The position numbers and the translations under genes were made by a program. The notes below the pieces were generated by a model. It did no database searches. It saw nothing but the letters and a program-made list of their open reading frames with translations, and had not been told where the DNA came from. DNA of 64,000 nucleotides from Triplophysa rosa (taxonomy: Eukaryota; Chordata; Actinopteri; Cypriniformes; Nemacheilidae), in contig NC_079902.1 of assembly GCF_024868665.1 (NCBI RefSeq), positions 13,947,265-14,011,264 of the forward strand, given 5' to 3'. Of the stretch, positions 1 through 11,080 are shown piece after piece. Every line of letters starts with the position of its first letter. The stretch's first letter is position 1.

Positions 1-899
1 TATTTGTAAAATATAAAAATAAATAAATACATGTATTAATAAAATATGACTATATTGCGATGGCAGTGACCTGTGAAGTTTGTCAGATTTGATGGATGTA
101 GTTACAATTCTGTACGTGAAGCCGACAAACATTTAATACATTTTTTAATCAAGTAAAATGCAACAGTAGTTTTGTCAGTAAAGAGTGTTTCACATGAGAG
201 TTCACATTATTGCTTCAGATTAAACAAAATAAAAGCGATAAACAGAAATAGTAATAAACGCAAACATTTTGCACCCAAATGAAGGTACATTGAATTTTAT
301 ATTATGACAACACACAGGGAATACATGTTTGTGTTTAACTTAAGTTGAAATATGTTCCAGTCTTGCAAAATCATCATGACCTGTAATGAATCAGTACATA
401 ATGAATTTCATTTTCACATTTACACAGATAAAGAAAGGCATAAAAAGACAAGCAGAGAGACAAAGGGTTTAATCTCTGCTCTCAATGTCGATGCCACTTA
501 ATCCTTTAAATGCTTGTTATCAGTTAAGAAATTAGAAATCATCCCCTTACAACTGTACAGACGCCTGTGCTCATGTTTGACATAGAGTGACTTGAGCTTG
601 GCTTTCAGAAGTAATATTTCATTGAAATGTGCACAGTATGTAAAGGTTATCAGTGAAAAATACTCAGAAGGAAGCAAGAACTATAGATAATCTTAGTGTA
701 GCTGGTGGGATATTGTGAATGGCAATAACTCTGACTAACAGTATAGATAGGCTTACCATACTGTTACATACCACACTTCAACTTCATGTTCTGCATGAGA
801 AAGCAGATTTTTTTGCATTTAATTCTGGATGCAGGGCCATTGAGCAAAAAAGGTTGAGAAAAAGCGAAAGGAGCTTTTTTTCTTCATAAAAATGTCACA
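1..899. other. AT-rich spacer, nothing identified
   Basis: No open frame, tandem repeat or transposon end that I can support. The sequence is AT-rich with short purine runs near 430-470. Confidence 0.5.
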
Positions 900-1330
900 A
901 AGAAAGCAGAGAAAGACTCACGCATTACTCAAGGGGCAAAACCCCCTCTACATCTACTCAAAACCAATCAGTTTACAGCCCTTTTTGTAATGTGGCCAAT
1001 CAGAGGCAGGCCCCAGAGGTCACCTGGCTCAACAGGCTAATCCTAAATTTGGCGTGTAGATTAGCGCTCTCAGCTCCGCCGCCACTCACACCCAAGCCTG
1101 TTAAATCCCGAGGTAAACTCAGAAGCGTCCATAAGCGTGTAGTGTAGCCATGCAGAGTGGATTTAGCAAAATGGGATAATATTTGTTAGCGTCTTGCCAA
1201 AGGTGATTAAGGGAAGGGATAAACATAAATGAGAGTGATTAGCTCTTTTCAGCCACTTTTGTGAAGGGCTTGATGACAGAGGATCTGTGGGCGAGTCTAT
1301 AAAAGCTCCATCAGTTATTGGATGGAATAT
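900..1330. promoter_or_regulatory. Candidate regulatory island with paired CCAAT boxes
   Basis: This is an island of higher GC in AT-rich flanks. Two identical CCAATCAG boxes in the same orientation begin at 964 and 996, 32 bp apart. That is the spacing of about three helical turns typical of NF-Y-driven promoters. A CACCTG E-box follows at 1021-1026 and an E2F-like TTTGGCG at 1048-1054. No coding exon is visible downstream, so it may be a distal element or the promoter of a non-coding transcript. Conservation is inferred from texture only. Confidence 0.35.
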
Positions 1331-1499
1331 CCATTGTGACTTAGTTTGAGGTGAGATTTTCTGTAAATTATAATCAAATGGAGACAGAAAGCGAGATAGG
1401 GATCAGCTATTTGTGTGATTTTAATAAATGACTGCATTTAAAATGTGTGGTGGAAATATGCAGCAGTAGCAACAGATCAAGTGGTCACTGCAGGTGGCA

Positions 1500-2120
1500 G
1501 TGTTAACCTTTTTCGGGACAGACTGAGAGAAAAAAGGAAGCGAGGGAGAGAGACAAAGAAAGCTTTAGTCCCGTCTGGATCTCATTACTAGCCTCAGGCC
1601 CGCAGGGAGAAATGAATTAAAGTAATGAAAAGTAACAATAATAAAAACAAAGATTATCTGCGTCATCGCGCTTATCATAACAGAAGCAATGGAGATTTGC
1701 CGGGTTTGCGGGCAGAAACAAACAACCGTCAGCTTCCGTGTCTAAGAACACTATAGATAGAATGAGAGAAGGTCTTACTTTTCCTCTTCTCGTGACGATG
1801 TGTGGAGGAGGGGACAGAGAACTTTGTTATTCCAGCTAAGTTCATGCCCGAGTCAAACTCGGGCCAGTGGGCTGGTCGCACGCTAGAGTATAGATCACGA
1901 TTAGGAAATTTGAGGGAAAGGGGGCAGGTTATGGGAAGGTGAGGAGCGTTGAGAAAGATAAGCATGTTGGGGTGAGGGGAATGATTCAGGCTGTTTGGTC
2001 ATTACAGACCCCCGCAGACTCAAAAGCAGCTTCGAGGGTCATGACTTGAGGAATGCTGGGAGGAGAAATGATCTGGAAGCAAGGCGGCCTTACGCTACCC
2101 CAACACGTGTCAGCTGTCCC
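1500..2120. promoter_or_regulatory. Candidate conserved non-coding island
   Basis: Balanced, non-repetitive sequence with a GC-rich core around 1690-1900 and ATTA-type homeodomain cores near 1615-1625. The open frame of 78 codons on the minus strand (1729-1965) resembles no known protein and is treated as chance. Confidence 0.25.
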
Positions 2121-3218
2121 GGAGTGTTCCACACACACTGAGATAACGAATGATCAGGATATCAAAGCCTATTGTACCTTCCTAAACAGATAAAGAAATA
2201 CTCAAACTCTGAAGGATCTAAAATATGTTTGTTAAACACATAAATCATTTTAACAACTTTTGACATCAGTGATTCAGATTTGTACTGTAAAATGTCCATC
2301 TACAGATTTCAACCAGTTTGTCACATCAAAGGATTAAACTGCGTAAAAGTGGTTTATTAGAAATGCTTACATAATACAATACAAAAAGAAGTATCTTCTA
2401 ACAAATATACAAAAACAACATAACTTTTAACAGCTTTCATTGAAGCTGCAGTAAACAGAACAGCCAAAATGAAGCTAATGAAAAAATAAATGTTTCTAAA
2501 CTCTTCCCCATCCCTGTCGTTATTATAAAAAAATTCATTTTTTTTAACGTAAATCAATTCACTACATATTGTACATTCATACGTGTATAGGAGGATGTGT
2601 TTTAATATTGAAAAACTACCACTTCACAGTTTAAAGACTTTGACCAGACCTGACTGCTCAACATTGAATATCCTGTATTTGATTAAAACTTTGTCTAATT
2701 TAACCTCCTTCCAATCTTCCTTCCCCCCAGACATATTAGTGTCCCACAGATGGATAAAGGAAACTGGAGGATGGATGATGGGTATGAGATACAGCGAGTC
2801 TGTCACACCCTTCTCTGATATTGTTTTTACCACTTTATCAAATGTCCTCTCTGACTGGACAACATTACACATTACTATCTATCTCCCTTTGGGAAATTAT
2901 GACAGTAACTTGAGACTCTGTGTATGCGTGTGTGTGTTTCATAGAAAGAATGTGAAGGAGCTGAAGCAGACGACAGAAACTGTGGCAGGAAGCTGAAGGG
3001 TCAGCTGCAGTGCTTTATGAACATAGAGACAGCTGTGCGTGTGTATGTAAAGAAACAGGAGAGCTTTGGTGAAATTGCTCAAACATTGATACTGGGGTTA
3101 TGTCTCATGAGGACTTCCCATTAAAATATCATCAGACATCAGAAAATGTACAGTATATCACTCACATTGTCAGTCACAATGTAAACGTAGACAGTGAAAA
3201 ATGTAAATCTCATGACTT
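2121..3218. other. AT-rich spacer, nothing identified
   Basis: The overlapping open frames of 137 codons (plus strand) and 82 codons (minus strand) between 2583 and 2996 have no recognisable domain. No transposon ends were found. Confidence 0.45.
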
Positions 3219-3250
3219 AAATGTAATGTAATGTAATGCAATGCAATACA
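3219..3250. repeat. Degenerate AATGT/AATGC pentanucleotide tandem repeat
   Basis: About six consecutive five-base units of the form AATGT then AATGC, decaying into AT-rich sequence to about 3280. Confidence 0.8.
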
Positions 3251-4280
3251 ATAATACAATTAATGTAATATAATAATGGTCTGCACAACTTGTTTTGTTC
3301 AATTCTGCCTGATTTAACTCTCAAAATACACTAGCAGGGAAAAGTCAGACAATTTTAATCTTGTTTATGTCTTATTATTCTTAGCACACCCTGGCCCATT
3401 GTAAATTCCAAGAGCAGATTTTCTATGCCAATGCATATTCATATGTTTAACATACAGGCATGCATCCTTAATGCTACAACCTCCTGCAGAATGCTGTCGA
3501 CTCATTAATATTGCGTGCCGTGCATTTCTAAACAACCCAGCGATTCTAATTAAGATCTCTGCTCTCAAAAGAAATTAACATGAAAGGATTATATGTGTTG
3601 ATGTTATTTATATTATTTTGCACGAAAACATACAGACATAAACCTGTTTGCTAGATTTAACAACAATTAAAAGCATAAGATTTATTAAATGTGAAAGATT
3701 CAGTCTAAAATGTAATCTAGATCTTAAAAGCAAATCAAAAGTTTAAAAAACTAAAAGTTGTCATACCACAATATAATGTAGGAACAAATTTTCAGAATAG
3801 CAGACGTACAATATCAACCGCTCCTATGCATTTTTACCTTGAAGACCACACAGAATATTTTTACTACATGACCTTCTGTACGTGAGGACATCCATTACCC
3901 TCAGCGATCCCTCTCCAATTTTGATGAGATACAAATATGCTTAAAAATTCATGTCGACATGGCGATTCAGCATTTATTATAAACAGTCAGGTACAATGTT
4001 TACTTCACTTGACCCTTTAAGTCAACATTATAGACGGCTCTTGAGTTTATTAGGGAATATTCTCTATATGAGGACTAAACTGAAGCAGAGCAGATAAGCA
4101 AACAGAAGCCCGACTCATCACGAGATCCAGAGATTTACAGCAACATAGTCAAGTGCCCCTTGCAATTAATGGACCACATTATAAACACAAGTCTACATTT
4201 ACTACCCTTGCACACAATCAAAAAGTCACTTAAAACCTTTTTAGCACATCACTAAAAGCTAAGATGTTAATGTGCACCAA
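3251..4280. other. AT-rich spacer, nothing identified
   Basis: No supportable gene, repeat or motif cluster was seen here. Confidence 0.45.
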
Positions 4281-5270
4281 AATCAGCCAGAAATTGCAAC
4301 TGGAAGAACGCCAGGCCCTTAGCACAACGCCAGACGGGACGACACCTTTCGCAGGCTGAATGCCCTATAGTTTAAAGCAGGATGGAAGTCAATACACGAA
4401 GTAGAAAGGGCATGGGAAATTAGCTCCATCAGGCCCAGCCTTACCTCCATCTTTATCTCAACGGCTTGCTTGTCAGAGTGTTAAATAAATAACATTAGCC
4501 AGCCAACGAGGCCAGAACTGCAAACAAGAGACAACTAGTATAAATACGGACACATGGCTGGCCAAAGACACATGCGGGTAATGTGCCAGGCTTGTTTATA
4601 AATTATTAATGATTTTACCCTTGTCATTCTGAACGGGGTGGGAGATGGGGAACAAAAAAAGGAGGGGTGCTGCACTCCTCAAACAGATTTCCAATTTATT
4701 CCTCTGTAGTTTGTCCGTCAGCCCTCCCTCTGACAACATAATCCCAGCTAATCCGCCATGTTCACTTTCCCTTGTTGGCTCTCATGCAAAAGCGCTCAGG
4801 CAAATCTCGCTACCTGTCAGTCAAAAGCTTGCAAAGAGACAAACACAGTTAGGGAGGCTGCCAGTCTCTGTCCGTCGCAACAACAAACGCATGCGCATGC
4901 ACAAACGCTCTCACACGCACAATAAAATATCTCCGCTTCTTAGATGTTGAGTCTGGTAGATTTAACCCTCCGTTCCTTTTGGTAATCCTATAAACAAGCC
5001 AAAACTGGGCGACTAAACCTGTGCTAATCAAGTCTAGCTGTATACTATCACTGCAGCAACCTTCAGAGCCAGCGCTGTGGGCGAGAGGGAGGGAGATGGG
5101 CACTGACAGCTCCTAATCCCTTCTGAAAAGAGGGCTCGCTGGTAAGGACTGACTTTACTGTCCCTCCACCTGCCAACTTCAATTCAAAGTTCTTCCCATT
5201 GGTGCGTATTGCTTGCAATACATTCCTTCATTTCAGACTGTCAGCACTTTTGGCGCAATAATGTGAAGTG
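4281..5270. promoter_or_regulatory. Candidate conserved non-coding block
   Basis: About 1 kb of complex, non-repetitive sequence in AT-rich flanks, with homeodomain ATTA cores (for example TTATTAATGATT near 4600-4612) and a self-complementary GCATGCGCATGC at 4889-4900. Short open frames on both strands have no family resemblance. The regulatory reading rests on texture and motifs. Confidence 0.35.
4889..4900. promoter_or_regulatory. 12-bp palindrome, NRF1-like site
   Basis: GCATGCGCATGC is a perfect 12-bp palindrome. Its TGCGCATGCAC portion (4892-4902) differs by one base from the NRF1 consensus TGCGCATGCGC. Binding is inferred from the motif alone. Confidence 0.35.
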
Positions 5271-5486
5271 GTATTTAACATATGCACTATCAAAGGTCAA
5301 ATCAAATCATAACCATATTTTATCTGCAAAATTGCATTAAATATCAATTAATGAAAGCTACTCACATGAAATCCAGTCTTGATTTATAGCACATCGGTAC
5401 TTGGACTAACAGAATCTTGGAAGGCAAAGGTTTCCAAATATGCTTAAGATCGTCCTTTTTGTGTAGAAGGGGTTTTTCTGTTTTTT

Positions 5487-5502
5487 GGGGGGGTGGGGGG
5501 GG
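5487..5502 (+). repeat. Poly-G tract G7-T-G8 (G-quadruplex-prone)
   Basis: Fifteen G residues are interrupted by one T, with a further G5 run at 5527-5531 and TG repeats between. The tract could fold as a quadruplex on the plus strand. Confidence 0.7.
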
Positions 5503-6220
5503 TTGTATGTGTGTGTATGTATTTTAGGGGGTTCTGGTGGTTGGTTGAAGAACAGAAGACAGAAGGTGGGAGTTGACCAATGTGTGTTCAGATGCCTCCT
5601 GTTCTGATAGTATTGTTTTACCACATCAGTGAGATATCGTGGACCTTTAACAGACCCAGACAGGGGATTGATGGACATGGACAGGTGAAATATATAAAGG
5701 TTGGTCATTCAGAAATCTTTCAGAGTCAGAATACAGAATCCAACATTAACTTTCAATTGGATCTTTAGACCTTGAAATGTTCTCTTACATCCACAACAAT
5801 GCTCTTATTCAAAAGAGATAAAAAATATAATAAAATACCATTAACCCCCATATGTGACCCTGGACAACCAGAAACTAGAAACCTGAATTTCAGATTTATA
5901 CATCATCTGAAAGCTGAATAAATAAGCTTTCCATTGATGTACGGTTTGTTAGGATAGAATCTAAGGGTGAAAAAAACCTCAAAATATTGAGAAAATCGCC
6001 TTTGCTGTTAACCAGTGGCACTGTAGCAGGCCGTTGCTAAGAAGAAACAGGTTGGTTTTAACGCTCTCTATGCTTACCGCTGTAATGATGTTGTGGAGAG
6101 TAGATGAACCTGAAAGCAGAAATTCCAAGCTTAGATACCAAACTTGAGTGGGAATTCCCAAAGAGTGGGCATGTTTCTGGCCATTTTTGTTACCGATCCA
6201 CTTACAAAATTAAAGTTTTG

Positions 6221-6270
6221 ATATATATACTGTATATCGTTGTATAGGTTATACTGTATATATATGTATC
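6221..6270. repeat. AT-rich imperfect inverted repeat beside the hAT insertion site
   Basis: Arms of about 18 bp of the TATATACTGTATAT type face each other across a short GT-containing loop. The structure ends at the 8-bp target duplication of the hAT element. Confidence 0.55.
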
Positions 6271-6278
6271 AAATTTAC

Positions 6279-7054
6279 TAGGGATGCACCGAAATGAAAA
6301 TTCTTGGCCGAAGCCGAATAAAATTGAAACACTTGGCTGAAGGTCGAACACCGAACATGGCTTTTTGCATTTCTTCTATTTATTTAGCCAATTTTTTCAC
6401 TATTGCAAATACTGAATGGTCAAAATGTGCTTTTTATATTTTGTCTTGCTTTTCAATATAATACAATATAACTTAAAATAAAATTTAGCAAAACGGCTAA
6501 ATTACTGTACTCAGTTCATGTCTCCTCCAAACTCCGCCCACAAAAGCTGACTGTTCTCTCAAAAGCTGCACTCGTAGCCGGGATGCACAGAACATACTTT
6601 GACAAGTTGTTTAGTACAGGGAACTTTGTGTGCACGCGAGTCGAGGCGACCACTGTATGATGTCAAAGTTTGTCGCGAGCAGCAGGGCTATTGTCAGACC
6701 GCCCACTCCAGTCTGAAGTAAGCCTACAGAAGTTACTGAGAAGTTAAAGATGATTTCATTCAGAAATATAAAAAAAGTTTTTTTTACTTTCGGTTTCAAG
6801 GTTTGAAACAATGTTCAAATGTCACGAACAGGCAATTTGATTTAATCATTTGTAAATATAATATCGTATATGTTATTAAAAGGCATATTTATAGTTAAAT
6901 TGTCAAAAAAAACCTGTCAAAATGATTTGCTGCATCCGGTTTACCATGTGTTATTAGTTTTGAGAGGTTGTTATCTGGGAATATCACATGTCACATTTTT
7001 TGCTATTTTCTATTTTTTTATATTTGCAGTTGCCGAATATTTGGTGCATCCCTA
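6279..7054. mobile_element. Non-autonomous hAT-type transposon (776 bp)
   Basis: The termini TAGGGATGCACC (6279-6290) and GGTGCATCCCTA (7043-7054) are exact inverted repeats. The flanking 8-mers AAATTTAC (6271-6278) and AAATTTAT (7055-7062) match at seven of eight positions, the 8-bp duplication typical of hAT elements. Internal sequence next to the ends continues the imperfect inverted repeat (CCGAAGCCGAA on the left, TGCCGAATATT on the right). No transposase frame was found. The element splits the outer TGTGACCC element, so it is younger than that element. Confidence 0.9.
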
Positions 7055-7149
7055 AAATTTATGAAATATATTTACTTAAAGGGGTCATGAACTGGCCTTT
7101 TTTATTATTTTATACTGTTGTCTGAGGTCTACTTATGACGTTCACGTGG

Positions 7150-7330
7150 TATTTACATTTACGCATTTGGCAGACGCTTTTATCCAAAGCGACTTACATT
7201 GCATTGTATTATACATTTGTTTCTGACTATGTGCAATCCCCTGGGATCGAACCTTGGCATTGGGGTTAGGGTTAGGGTTAGGTTAGGGTTAGGGTTAGGG
7301 TGCCATGCTCTAACCACTGAGCCACAGGAA
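7150..7330 (-). mobile_element. tRNA-derived SINE, minus strand, with inserted telomere-like array
   Basis: On the minus strand the head contains a perfect pol III A box, TGGCTCAGTGG (complement of 7314-7324), and a B box, GGTTCGATCCC (complement of 7243-7253). The body ends in the widespread fish block reading GCATTTGGCAGACGCTTTTA on the plus strand. Between the boxes lies a CCCTAA-type array (7262-7301), which enlarges the A-to-B gap to 60 bp. No clear flanking duplication was found. The SINE sits inside the TTAA-flanked element. Confidence 0.85.
7262..7301 (+). repeat. Interstitial telomere-type (GGGTTA)n array
   Basis: Six GGGTTA-type units, one lacking a G, with TTAGGG on the plus strand. 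The array lies wholly between the A and B boxes of the SINE. Confidence 0.95.
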
Positions 7331-7987
7331 AGCTAAACTACATTCAAAAACATCAAAATCAATAAGTAATAGGCTATTTTCTACCCTGGTTTTTAGGCTG
7401 CTCAAGAAATGCTCGATTTTTATAGGTGGGCCGCATTGAAGACTTGGAAGTAAACGCCCACTGCTATGATTGGATAACATGTCCAAAAGAGCAGTTTGGC
7501 CTGTGATGTACATTTCTGTGTCTGTTAGACAAGCTACGTGCTTAGTTGGAGCCTTCTGTAAACTTGGTTAGACAGACACGTAGGTTACACATAATCATGA
7601 CATATAAAGCGATCTCTAACAAAGCAATAGTGAAGCATCGTACATATATTTTTACTCACTTACGGTCAGATTCAATATTGACGGGACAGCATTGCTTTTT
7701 AATCTGTCTTTCTGCCAATCCAGCATTGACATGTGGCTTGTTTACAACGGAATCCATGGTGAAATGAAGCGAACAAACGCTCAATGTTTTACCCACATGG
7801 GCTAGAACGTCTTTAAAAATAAACTTCAACCACGCATTCCTAATATCAGAATCCAAAGGAAGCGACTGTGTTCTTCCACAACCAGGCGCTGCACAATATG
7901 TAGCATGTTTGTTGCCTGGTATATATAAAAATAACAGTGAAATATGCCACGGGGCTAGCCGCTCTTGAGTGCCCTTCGCTAAAGTGA

Positions 7988-8206
7988 CAGGGTTGCCAGA
8001 TCTTCACAGAAAAAATAAGCAAATAAAGACAAGACGAAAAAAAACCTTAAAATGCAAATTGTTTTATGCAAATGCAAATTTATAAGTCCAGAACATCTCT
8101 AAATCTGCAACTGACCATTTATTAAGACCTAAGTGCCAAGGCTTTTTGATCTAAGACCAAACAACAAGCATAAAAGCGCTTATTAATAACGAACATGGCA
8201 ACACTG
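7988..8206. mobile_element. Possible small MITE with CAGGGTTGCCA ends
   Basis: CAGGGTTGCCA (7988-7998) faces TGGCAACACTG (8196-8206), inverted repeats with one mismatch. The ends resemble a family frequent in cyprinids. The flanking 8-mers do not match well, so the insertion is not proven. Confidence 0.45.
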
Positions 8207-8441
8207 CAAAAGAGCGCTGTGTGATGCAGCCTTCCGAGCGTATCAGCGGTTTAGTTTAAACTGACAGACAAAATGAACCTTTAGCCGAAAAATATGTCGC
8301 TATGGTTACCAGTTTGTCAATCATCACGAATGCGGGAGTGTGTACTATGTGTACATGGCTTAATTCATTCGTGAACCAGTGGGCGGGGCTAGAGAAGTAG
8401 TAGTTGATATTCTTCTGTGGAGGCGGTGTTCAACCTATCAA

Positions 8442-8449
8442 TGACGTCA
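8442..8449. promoter_or_regulatory. CRE palindrome TGACGTCA inside a transposon
   Basis: A perfect cAMP-response element core lies inside the TTAA-flanked element. Activity is unknown. Confidence 0.4.
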
Positions 8450-8884
8450 TTCCAGGACCTGGCGTTCGCTGGGCCTGGTGTCGTGAAAGTTGTAATTTCA
8501 GTAGCAAGGATGACTTCAGTTCTGACATTTACAGGATGTTCGTTTGAATACGGTGAGCTTTTATATAACAAAATCTCAGGTTAAAATTGATTTCATCATT
8601 CATGACACCTTTAATATCCTAATGATTCTTGACATAAAGAAAAATCGATCATTTTGACTCATACAATGTTTTTTTGGCTTTTGCCACAAATATTCCCGTG
8701 CTATACTTAAGACTGGTTTTGTGGTCCAGGGTCACATATGGGGTTTTTAAGTAGAATGTCAAAGCTTTTTTTTTCAAACAATGAAAGCCAATGAGAACCA
8801 TCACATGACATTCAAAGACTTTAAATGTAGTTCATACTACTAAATTTTAAACTCGGCAACCTGTAATCCCAATCCTCTCTCATG

Positions 8885-8936
8885 GTATGACAAAAATCCG
8901 GTCTGGAACATGAGGGTTAGTAAATTATGTCAGAAA
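8885..8936. mobile_element. Fragment of a common teleost repeat (ATGAGGGTGAGTAAAT type)
   Basis: The stretch containing TGGAACATGAGGGTTAGTAA closely follows the terminal part of a very abundant fish transposon, recalled as TTTGGAACAACATGAGGGTG followed by AGTAAATGATGACAGAA. Only about 50 bp remain. Confidence 0.55.
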
Positions 8937-9039
8937 TGTTGTCCTCCCCTTTTAACCACTGTACCTGCACACTTTTTGGATGAAACATTATTTTTTTTCA
9001 GAAGGCCACTCAGAAACAGGAAAGGTATTCGGAATGGTC

Positions 9040-9480
9040 TATTTGTTCAGGAGGGGGATATAACTTCTTCTAAGCCTCCTGCCTCCTCTCTGGCCTGCTA
9101 TGGGAAAACTCTGAACAAATATGTCCTCCACTTCAGAGCTTGAGATAAAGCTGATCACTGGAGGTGGAAGACGAACGAGTGTAGATCTGTCCTGGTGGGG
9201 TGGTGGCATGGTTTGTGAGAAGACAGAAGGTGTGGGGGGATGGAGAGCTAGATCCAGAGGCTTGGGTGAACATGACATACCGCAGATAAAGGCTCTCCAG
9301 TGGGTTAACACCAAGCTTGTACCATGGATTGCCCCCGAGAAGCCCACTTTATGGCCCTGGCATTCATCCCGATTACATGACCAGAAGGGTTTGATGTCTT
9401 TAACATAGAAAGAGGTGCTTGCAGACTTGCCTTTCAAAGGAGATATGCTCTTGTCTAAATTCGACCCCTAGGAAACTTTA
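9040..9480. promoter_or_regulatory. Candidate conserved non-coding island
   Basis: Complex, moderately GC-rich sequence. Open frames of 95 codons (plus) and 132 codons (minus) overlap here without any recognisable domain, as expected of a GC-rich patch with few stops. The regulatory role is inferred from texture. Confidence 0.25.
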
Positions 9481-10460
9481 ATAGCCGGGTAGGTGTTAGG
9501 AAAACCCTCTAGAATATAAGTAGGGGATATGTACCATAAAAAGGCCATGCCAAACAGTAGCAGTAGCTTTGAATATGATATTTAAAATAACAGATATGTA
9601 ATACCTGCTGACAGTGGATTAAGCTCCAAAAACTCCAGTCAGACAGCTGGCACATATGGAACAAGTTATTCAATGAGTTTTTAAATCATGGCATAAAGAA
9701 TTCAAAAATATCTAATTTTCATTGTTATAACATAATGTCAAGAAATGTAATATCTAATCAATTGAGATTTGTATATTCTTCACTGCTTACTGTATATTAA
9801 CTATAGGCTAACTGACATACTATACTACATCACTAACTGAGTATACTATATTACATCATAACTCATAAATCTGTCTATGGGAGAAAAAGTTATGAAACTT
9901 CAAACAAAAGAGAAAGGGAGAAAGAAAGATAATAGTGATGGGGATATTTCAGGATATAGAAACACATGCTGTCAACACATGTTTGCCTGGCTTTACATAA
10001 AGACCGTAATAAATAGATCAACCAACCTAAGCCTAACAGATTCATGTCACTTTAACAGAATTAGACTTTGAGCACCAGCACACATTGCCTCATTACTCAT
10101 GTCTGACCCCAACCCTCAAGGAATGTGTGTGTGTTTTTGTATATGGACATGCACACAGATTCCATAGCTATGGGAAACACAACAGAAAAGTTAATATTTA
10201 CTATTACTATTAGTTATTTCACTACAAATACAACATAAGAGAAGCATTTTATATATAAAACTCATCTTTTTAGCTGTGCATTTACTGAATGAGCACTGTG
10301 CCTTGTCCGAACTGACTGCACTGTATTTCATGTATAATCAGTTTATTCTTAACTGTTTTAATTAGCTTTAAATCATTTTTTTTCTTAAATAATTTAAAGG
10401 TTTTTAAATTCCTTGTTTTATTGTTGTGATTATTTTTAGATGATTATTTTAATTATTTTT
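9481..10460. other. AT-rich spacer, nothing identified
   Basis: No supportable features apart from low-complexity AT and a short TG run near 10127. Confidence 0.45.
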
Positions 10461-10534
10461 ATGTAAAGCACTTTGAATTACCATTGTGTATGAAATGTGC
10501 TATATAAAAAAACTTGCCTTGCCAACTTGCCTTA
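10461..10534 (+). mobile_element. 3' tail of an L2-like LINE or related SINE
   Basis: The block ATGTAAAGCACTTTGAATT followed by GTGCTATATAAA and short CTTGCC repeats matches the typical 3' end of fish L2-clade elements, recalled as TGTAAAGCGCTTTGAGTG then GCGCTATATAAA. The rest of the element is absent, as in 5'-truncated copies. Confidence 0.55.
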
Positions 10535-10699
10535 TGTATAGACAATGAAATATAGAGAAATATACAGAAAATACAAAATAAATGTTTTAATTCTTTCATC
10601 ATTATATATTCAATCTATCATTTTTGCAACTCATTTAAATACTTTTCAAGAATCAAAATGTCATGAACAGCACAACAAATCATTTATAGTAAGCACATA

Positions 10700-11080
10700 T
10701 ACGTTACAAAATAAAATTTGTGGCCTCGGGCAATGCAACGGAATATGTCACATCCATATTTAGACCCCAAGTGACTACTAACGCACAGCTGCTAGAAAAC
10801 ACAAATTCGTCTGATAATCCTGCAAAGTCCAAGACAGACAGGACGAAGCGTTGCTGGTCCCGCTGTGCTCATAAAATAAATACCAGCACGAGTGTGATGG
10901 CAGTCCGTAGTAAAGCGCAGTTATATTTAGGTAAGAACATGAAAGAGGCTGATCCCTTAACAAAATAACAGGCAGAGGCGTTAATCTCTAGTCCAGGAGT
11001 CAATATTGTTGATGCCTGGTGATGTACGAGTGAGCGCCTACAACTACGGCAGTGAGGACAAGTTCTAGCCACACTTTATT
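10700..11080. other. Unrecognised higher-GC patch
   Basis: A CpG-containing stretch in very AT-rich flanks. It holds overlapping frames on both strands (82 codons at 10720-10968, 67 codons at 10869-11072). Neither looks like a known family. It could be a conserved element or a decayed repeat. Confidence 0.3.

Larger units (their letters stand above)
7080..8610. mobile_element. TTAA-flanked DNA transposon with AGGGGTCATGAA ends
   Basis: The left end AGGGGTCATGAA (7080-7091) and right end TTCATGACACCT (8599-8610) are inverted repeats with one mismatch. Both are flanked by TTAA (7076-7079 and 8611-8614), a duplication typical of piggyBac- or Kolobok-type insertion. The sequence on either side reads through as the outer TGTGACCC family once the element is removed. 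The interior carries a SINE, a possible MITE and a CRE palindrome but no transposase frame. Open frames of up to 73 codons inside it are unrecognised. Confidence 0.8.
5846..8743. mobile_element. Outer DNA transposon with TGTGACCCTGG termini, interrupted by later insertions
   Basis: The ends 5846-5863 and 8726-8743 form a perfect 18-bp inverted repeat containing TGTGACCCTGG/CCAGGGTCACA. TTAA lies just outside on each side (5841-5844 and 8747-8750). I recognise the internal ends as a family common in cyprinids: about 5853-6000 on the left and 8612-8740 on the right. The pieces are separated by a hAT element (6279-7054) and a TTAA-flanked element (7080-8610). Removing both leaves roughly 0.6 kb, plausible for a non-autonomous copy. 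No transposase is encoded. The family name is not assigned, and TTAA as its own target site is only suggested. Confidence 0.8.

Noticed and set aside
7262..7301. True chromosome end
   Set aside because: The array is short, internal and flanked on both sides by SINE sequence.
7243..7324. tRNA gene on the minus strand
   Set aside because: The A and B boxes are good, but the region cannot form a cloverleaf, is interrupted by GGGTTA repeats and continues into a SINE body.
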